Origin: Smittium culicis
Lineage: Eukaryota > Kickxellomycota > Harpellomycetes > Harpellales > Legeriomycetaceae
NCBI GenBank assembly: GCA_001970855.1
Contig: LSSN01005594.1
Span: forward strand, 1-23,743
Length of the DNA: 23,743 nt
Direction of reading: 5' to 3'
The notes under the pieces are model-generated. The model saw only the letters and a list, made by a program, of their open reading frames with translations, was not told the origin of the DNA and did not search any database. A program made the position numbers and the translations under genes. Positions 19,491 through 23,743 of the stretch are shown here, piece after piece. Each line of letters opens with the position of its first letter. Position 1 is the first letter of the stretch.

Positions 19491-22400
19491 TTACTCATCC
19501 ATCTCAATATCATCATCTGAAATATCGTCATCACTGCCACTGTAAATTTCCTCACTGTCAATCTCATCTTCCTCACCACTAAATCCTTCAACCCCTTCAG
19601 CATCATTATCATCATCATCACTTTGTTCATCTTGGTTACGAAGTGCTGACATAGCAGCTTGACGATGGAATGAGTTAACTTTGAGAATTGCATTGTAGTG
19701 TTTGTTGATTGGCATATTATCCGCATCGAATGAAGCCATAAACCCTGAGGCAGCTGCGAAATTGCTTGGTCCAAAATTGACTGCGCCTGCTATACCGTTT
19801 AGCCCTTTGTTGCTTCCTCCAACGCTAATACCGTTTCTTGTTTTCAACACTATATCAGAATTCTCATTGATCTTGTCAATCAGCTTTGAAATCAAAACTG
19901 AATGTTTTGAAAAGTGTCTTGACCCGTACTTCTTTTTCCACTTCTTCAAGTTAATTAATAGGGGTACTACCATATCGCTAAAACCAATACTTGTACTCAT
20001 GCTTGATAAGCTTCCTGACATTAGTTCTACGACCTTATCCAAAACAGATTCTAGGTATACCCTTGTATGTTCATATTGTTTAGGGGCCTTAAGGTTTAGC
20101 TCCATGTCGAACTGTTTTAAGGTTGATGACAGCGGCTTTTTGTTATATTTTATAAATTCTGCACTGTTCAAAATTCCAAGTAAATTGGGAAGAACTGGAA
20201 TGAATATACCTGTGCTCCTGCTTATTTGAACCAGCATATCCATACAATGGATTCTCAATGGATAAAACTTGGAGGTTGGGACAAGTCTAGAAACACCAAT
20301 AATTATCTGAATAAGTGGATATATCAAAGGCTCAAGTAAATCACATAAGTTGGGATTTTCGTCGGCTCTAGTTCCACAGTAAGTTGACAATAGTTCGCAC
20401 CAGAATCTCAAGCTGTTGATAAATTGCCAATTGTATACTGTTCTGAATGACTCTTTTGTCTTAGTGTGCATCGAGCTTCTTAAATGGATAGCAAGTTGGC
20501 GGATATAAATGAATGCGTGTTGGTAAATTGAATCGTCTCCAACTTCATATAATTCCACTCCACAGTTTCTCATAAGCTGGACGCGCGAAAGAGTCTTCAG
20601 ATTGTTTACATTACTGTTTCTAACATAAGTTAGATACACGCCTTTCAAAGCCAAATCAACCAAAACTTGAGATGAGTTAGAGTTGGAAGATGTTTTTTCA
20701 GCGCTAGCTAGTCTGCGAAGGGCAAGAAGAGATGATATAACAACAGAATCGTCAACAGAATTAGAGCCAAATAATTTAAGCAATTCACGAACGTAACTGC
20801 GGCTGAGTTTAGGGAAGCAAATAAAGTATGGCGTGAAAGAAGAGGACTGTTTTAAAACGAAACTGAGCATGACAGGATCAGAAATTTGCTTAATGGTGCT
20901 TAGATAGCTGTCCAAGTAAGTGAATACAAATGGCTTTAAAGTCTTCCATTTTTTGCTTTTTTCAATTATTTTTTTGTAGTCAGTTGTTTTTGACTGCTTT
21001 TTCGAAGAGCCTGATGTATCAGAGTCAGGTACAGAGAATGGGATGTGGTACTGTAAGGCAGTTGGGACTTGGTTCATACATAACATCATAAGCTTGTGAA
21101 ACTCAGTTTCACCACGGACAGAGTACTTATAAGAGTTGGATTGATCGCCTTTATCTTCAGAGTTAGAAGCAGCTTTAAAAGCAATAATAGCTTGTCTTAG
21201 GGTAGAGATAGATTTATTCTATGAGTTAAAAGAGCATATGAAGTAAAAAAAATATAAGAATTATTCGAGTTGTATTAAATATTTAATAAAGAAGAAATTT
21301 GGGCTAAAAAGTACCTGTTCCAGGATAGATTTCCAGTTAGAAATGTCTTTTTCGGTGAGTAAAATGGCGGTAGGTGCGTTATTAGCAGAAGATGGTTCAT
21401 CATCATCAGAGTCCATATTGTCGTCAGCATCAGATAGCTGATCTTGGTCAATGTCATCGTCACTGCCATTCATATTTTCATCTTCATCGGAGCCTTCATC
21501 TTCAGAGGCCATGTCGAAATCGAGAGCAGAAGGGTCATTTGCTTTCATAAACTCATAAAATTCTGGATCTTTCTTTTGTAAGTCATCAATGGTTTTTTGG
21601 ATTTTCTTAGCTTCGGTGTCAATTTTTTTAATAGACTTTTTCGCTTTAGTTTTTTCCAACGCAACACTTACATCGTCAATGGAAGGTGTTTCAGCGCTTT
21701 GTATTTCAGATTTTTTAGCAGACTTTTTGGAAGTTTTACCAGTATCATCTGCACTATTTTGATTCTTATCTTGCTTTTGAGAATCCTTTTTGTTTTGTTT
21801 TTGGTCGCTTTTGGCCGACTCTTTTGGATGTTCAGGTTCCTTGGGGGTTTTATTTTTTCCTGAATTTTTATCAGTTTTTGCAGGTTCTTCAAAATCAATG
21901 TCATCTTCAGCGGACTGGTACTCTACATCTAGCATAGAGAAAATATCGTCATTCTTGCTCACTCCTTCATCAGAGAGTTCAGAATCGCTGTTGTCGATGT
22001 CGAGTTCAGGATCAAAATCTTTTTTGAATTTAGGTTGGGATTCTACAAATTCTTGTAAATCATCGTCACTGAATACTTCGGCGTTCTCGTCTTTAGTAAA
22101 AAGTTCTTTGACAAGTCTATCAGGTCTTGTTTGCCTTGTACTCTTTTCAGAATCTATAATAAAAGATAAGGTGCAAATTTATTATTTTCTGATAAAAAAA
22201 AGAGCGATAATATTAAAAGTTTAAAATATTTTGAAAAAATAAAGGGGTAAAAAGTATAAAAGGGATCAAGAAATTTATGAAAAAAAAAAATCAAAATTTG
22301 GCAAAAAGGAGAAGGTTTTTTTTTTTCTCAAGTAGATAAATAAAATCACAATAATATTTTTTTTTGGGAAAATAGGGGAGCAAGTCAATGAAAATAGACA

Positions 22401-22636
22401 GCAGAATGAATTTTAATAGAAAAATTAGAAGTGATGGGCAAACCTTTATTAGTAGCTTTTAGATTTTTTTGCTTGGGGATAGTTCCAGGCTTAGTCTTTT
22501 GGGTTGGTTTCTTTGTAGATCCAGCCTTATCAAATTTTTTGCCGACTATTTCTTCTTTTTTGCTGGGCTTAGTAGTAGCAGCAACTTTCTTAGCCTTTTG
22601 ATTGTATTTCCTTTGAGCTTTCTTTACTTTTGCCAT
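19491..22636 (-). CDS. NOC2: NOC2, nucleolar complex protein 2 (60S ribosome biogenesis)
   Basis: Three exons, 22636-22444, 22153-21315 and 21218-19491, give 919 residues. Introns are 22443-22154 (290 nt, GTTTGC...TATAG, phase 1) and 21314-21219 (96 nt, GTACTT...CATAG, phase 0). The N-terminus, MAKVKKAQRKYNQKAKK, is the basic start typical of NOC2. Exon 2 carries a Lys/Asp/Glu-rich region and the conserved KKDPEFYEFMKANDPSALDF. The Noc2 core in exon 3 includes IYQHAFIYIRQLAIHLRS (about 577-594), VYNWQFINSLRFW, LIYPLIQIIIGVSRLVP (about 642-658), FYPLRIHC and LKAPKQYEHTRVYLESVLDK. The last 50 residues are highly acidic. Family knowledge: NOC2 is a HEAT-like protein that pairs with NOC1 (Mak21) in nucleolar pre-60S particles and with NOC3 later in the nucleoplasm. 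It is longer than the roughly 700-residue yeast protein, mainly through the charged N-terminal region. The start is the first ATG in frame, just before the conserved basic segment. Confidence 0.97.
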
Positions 22637-23623
22637 TATTTCTATATATTGTAAAAATAAGTATTTTGACTCTTGATTAATGAATTAGTGACTAAATTGT
22701 TTGGGGGATGGCAGAGGGGAAAGTTGAAGATGGTTAATAACTTGGCGACTGGTAATAAACAAAGTTTGTTTGAAAAGTGGGAATTACTAGGATGAAATGG
22801 GAATGAGCTATAAAGTAATAAAAGATAAAAAAAAAGTGCTAATAGTCGATGGCTACAGTTATAACTATTATTAGAAAGTGTTATTTTTTTTTTTATAGCT
22901 GAAAGAAAAGCAGAACAACTTTTTTGTTTAAATATAGAAATCAAATTTAATTCTCAATAAAAAATTTTTATTAGTGATCAGCCAATGAGACTAAAAAATT
23001 CAAGGATTTGGGTTTTTTTGCTATGAAAAAATTTTTCAAAAAAATAAATTAAAGAGGTATAAAGCGATTATTGGTCAGTTGTATAACCAATTGAATATTT
23101 TAGTTCATATAAGCTTTTCTAAAATAGAATTTTAATTTTAATTAGTGTTATAGTTTAGTATATTAATACTTTAATAATATTTAGGTATTTATTATTGAAG
23201 CTTGTATCTATTTCGCCAAATTCGTTGCCATTAAAAGAGAAAGAAAATTTAAATATATCAGAAAAAGTGGAAAGATTAATCGGACAATGTTCTTACATAC
23301 TTTTAATTATACTAAAACTGAATAAATATCAGAACTATTTATACGTTTTGTTAATATATAAATCTGACTAGCTGTAATTTGCATATTTCAGTCATTTTTA
23401 TCAAGATTTTTGCTACTATTAACTCTAGCAAAAAAAAAAAAAAACAATTATATTATATTATATGGAGGATATAAATAAAATTAATGGTATATCCTTACCC
23501 TTGCACAAATAAAAAGTTTTTTAATAGACATGGGCAGGTTGGAAGGTGCATAAAAATTATTTTTTAATATTACACAAGTAAGAGAGAAAGAGGAAAACCA
23601 GGAACTTGTAAATTGTAAAGTCT
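22637..23623. other. Intergenic region upstream of NOC2
   Basis: About 1 kb that should hold the NOC2 promoter on its left side and the 3' flank of the next minus-strand gene on its right. A 100-codon minus-strand frame at 22642-22944 is Ser/Leu/Phe-rich, abuts the NOC2 start and shows no family resemblance, so I leave it out. It contains a run of 15 A at 23430-23444. I recognise no further element. Confidence 0.45.
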
Positions 23624-23629
23624 TTTATT
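23624..23629 (-). terminator. Putative polyadenylation signal of the gene at the right edge
   Basis: The minus strand reads AATAAA, 73 bases past the possible stop codon at 23705-23703. The spacing matches that proposed for the GCP-like gene. This supports a gene end here, but weakly. Confidence 0.3.
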
Positions 23630-23702
23630 GTTTTTTTTTTTTGGAATAAATTTTACAGTAAATTAAAAGCATATAAGGCATGTAAGTAAATAAGAGTAAC
23701 TT

Positions 23703-23743
23703 TTATCGTCTGGCGTATGATAGCGATGATTTAGGCTGGTCAG
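23703..23743 (-). CDS. Possible C-terminus of a gene entering from the right (partial)
   Basis: The last bases of the window read on the minus strand as 12 codons, DQPKSSLSYARR, then TAA. Base composition is much less AT-rich than the adjacent intergenic DNA, changing abruptly at about 23705, and a polyadenylation-type hexamer follows at a plausible distance. The fragment is too short to name a family. Confidence 0.3.
   Translation of the reverse strand, partial: DQPKSSLSYARR

Noticed and set aside
19702..20229. 175-codon plus-strand frame within NOC2
   Set aside because: It is antisense to the conserved Noc2 core and is a shadow of that coding sequence.
21790..22224. 144-codon plus-strand frame, Ser/Leu-rich
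   Set aside because: It is the antisense shadow of the Asp/Glu/Lys-rich exon 2 of NOC2.
22642..22944. 100-codon minus-strand frame directly upstream of NOC2
   Set aside because: It ends 6 bases before the NOC2 ATG, has low-complexity Ser/Leu/Phe composition and no family resemblance; it is most likely the NOC2 leader and promoter.

Overview
This window looks like a piece of nuclear chromosome from an AT-rich eukaryote with short GT-AG introns. I favour a fungus, possibly an early-diverging one, because of the compact genes, short introns (96-359 nt), and Asn/Ser/Lys-rich low-complexity inserts in otherwise conserved proteins. The sequence does not fix the lineage. No bacterial-style operon, virus, CRISPR array, rRNA or convincing tRNA was seen.

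Layout. Positions 1-1707 (minus) hold a UPF3-like nonsense-mediated decay factor that runs off the left edge; I resolve three exons. Positions 2605-6843 (minus) hold a long protein whose ordered sequence signatures fit a divergent gamma-tubulin complex component (GCP/Spc97-98 family), including a small 3' exon. Immediately upstream, 7080-7803 (minus) encodes a TTF/BED-like zinc-finger module. The zinc-finger frame ends at a splice donor and the GCP frame starts at an acceptor without an ATG, in the same phase, so the two may be one gene of 1597 codons. Positions 18282-19072 (plus) encode LSM1 (two exons). Positions 19491-22636 (minus) encode NOC2, a 60S ribosome-biogenesis factor (three exons), convergent with LSM1. 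At 23703-23743 (minus) there may be the last 12 codons of another gene.

The middle of the window, about 8.1-18.2 kb, has no convincing gene. Its core is extremely AT-rich and is bracketed by two diverged copies of a roughly 153-bp direct repeat, 8.16 kb apart. This is a candidate for a specialised chromosomal region such as a small regional centromere or replication origin, or for a decayed mobile element. The right part, 15.5-18.2 kb, is less AT-rich and contains short codon-like islets and a GC-rich hairpin that I cannot assign.

The named genes are housekeeping functions: mRNA surveillance (UPF3), mRNA decapping/decay (LSM1), ribosome assembly (NOC2) and microtubule nucleation (GCP). They do not form a pathway cluster. 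The most interesting points are the possible zinc-finger/GCP fusion, the large insertion splitting the UPF3 domain, and the repeat-flanked AT-rich block.
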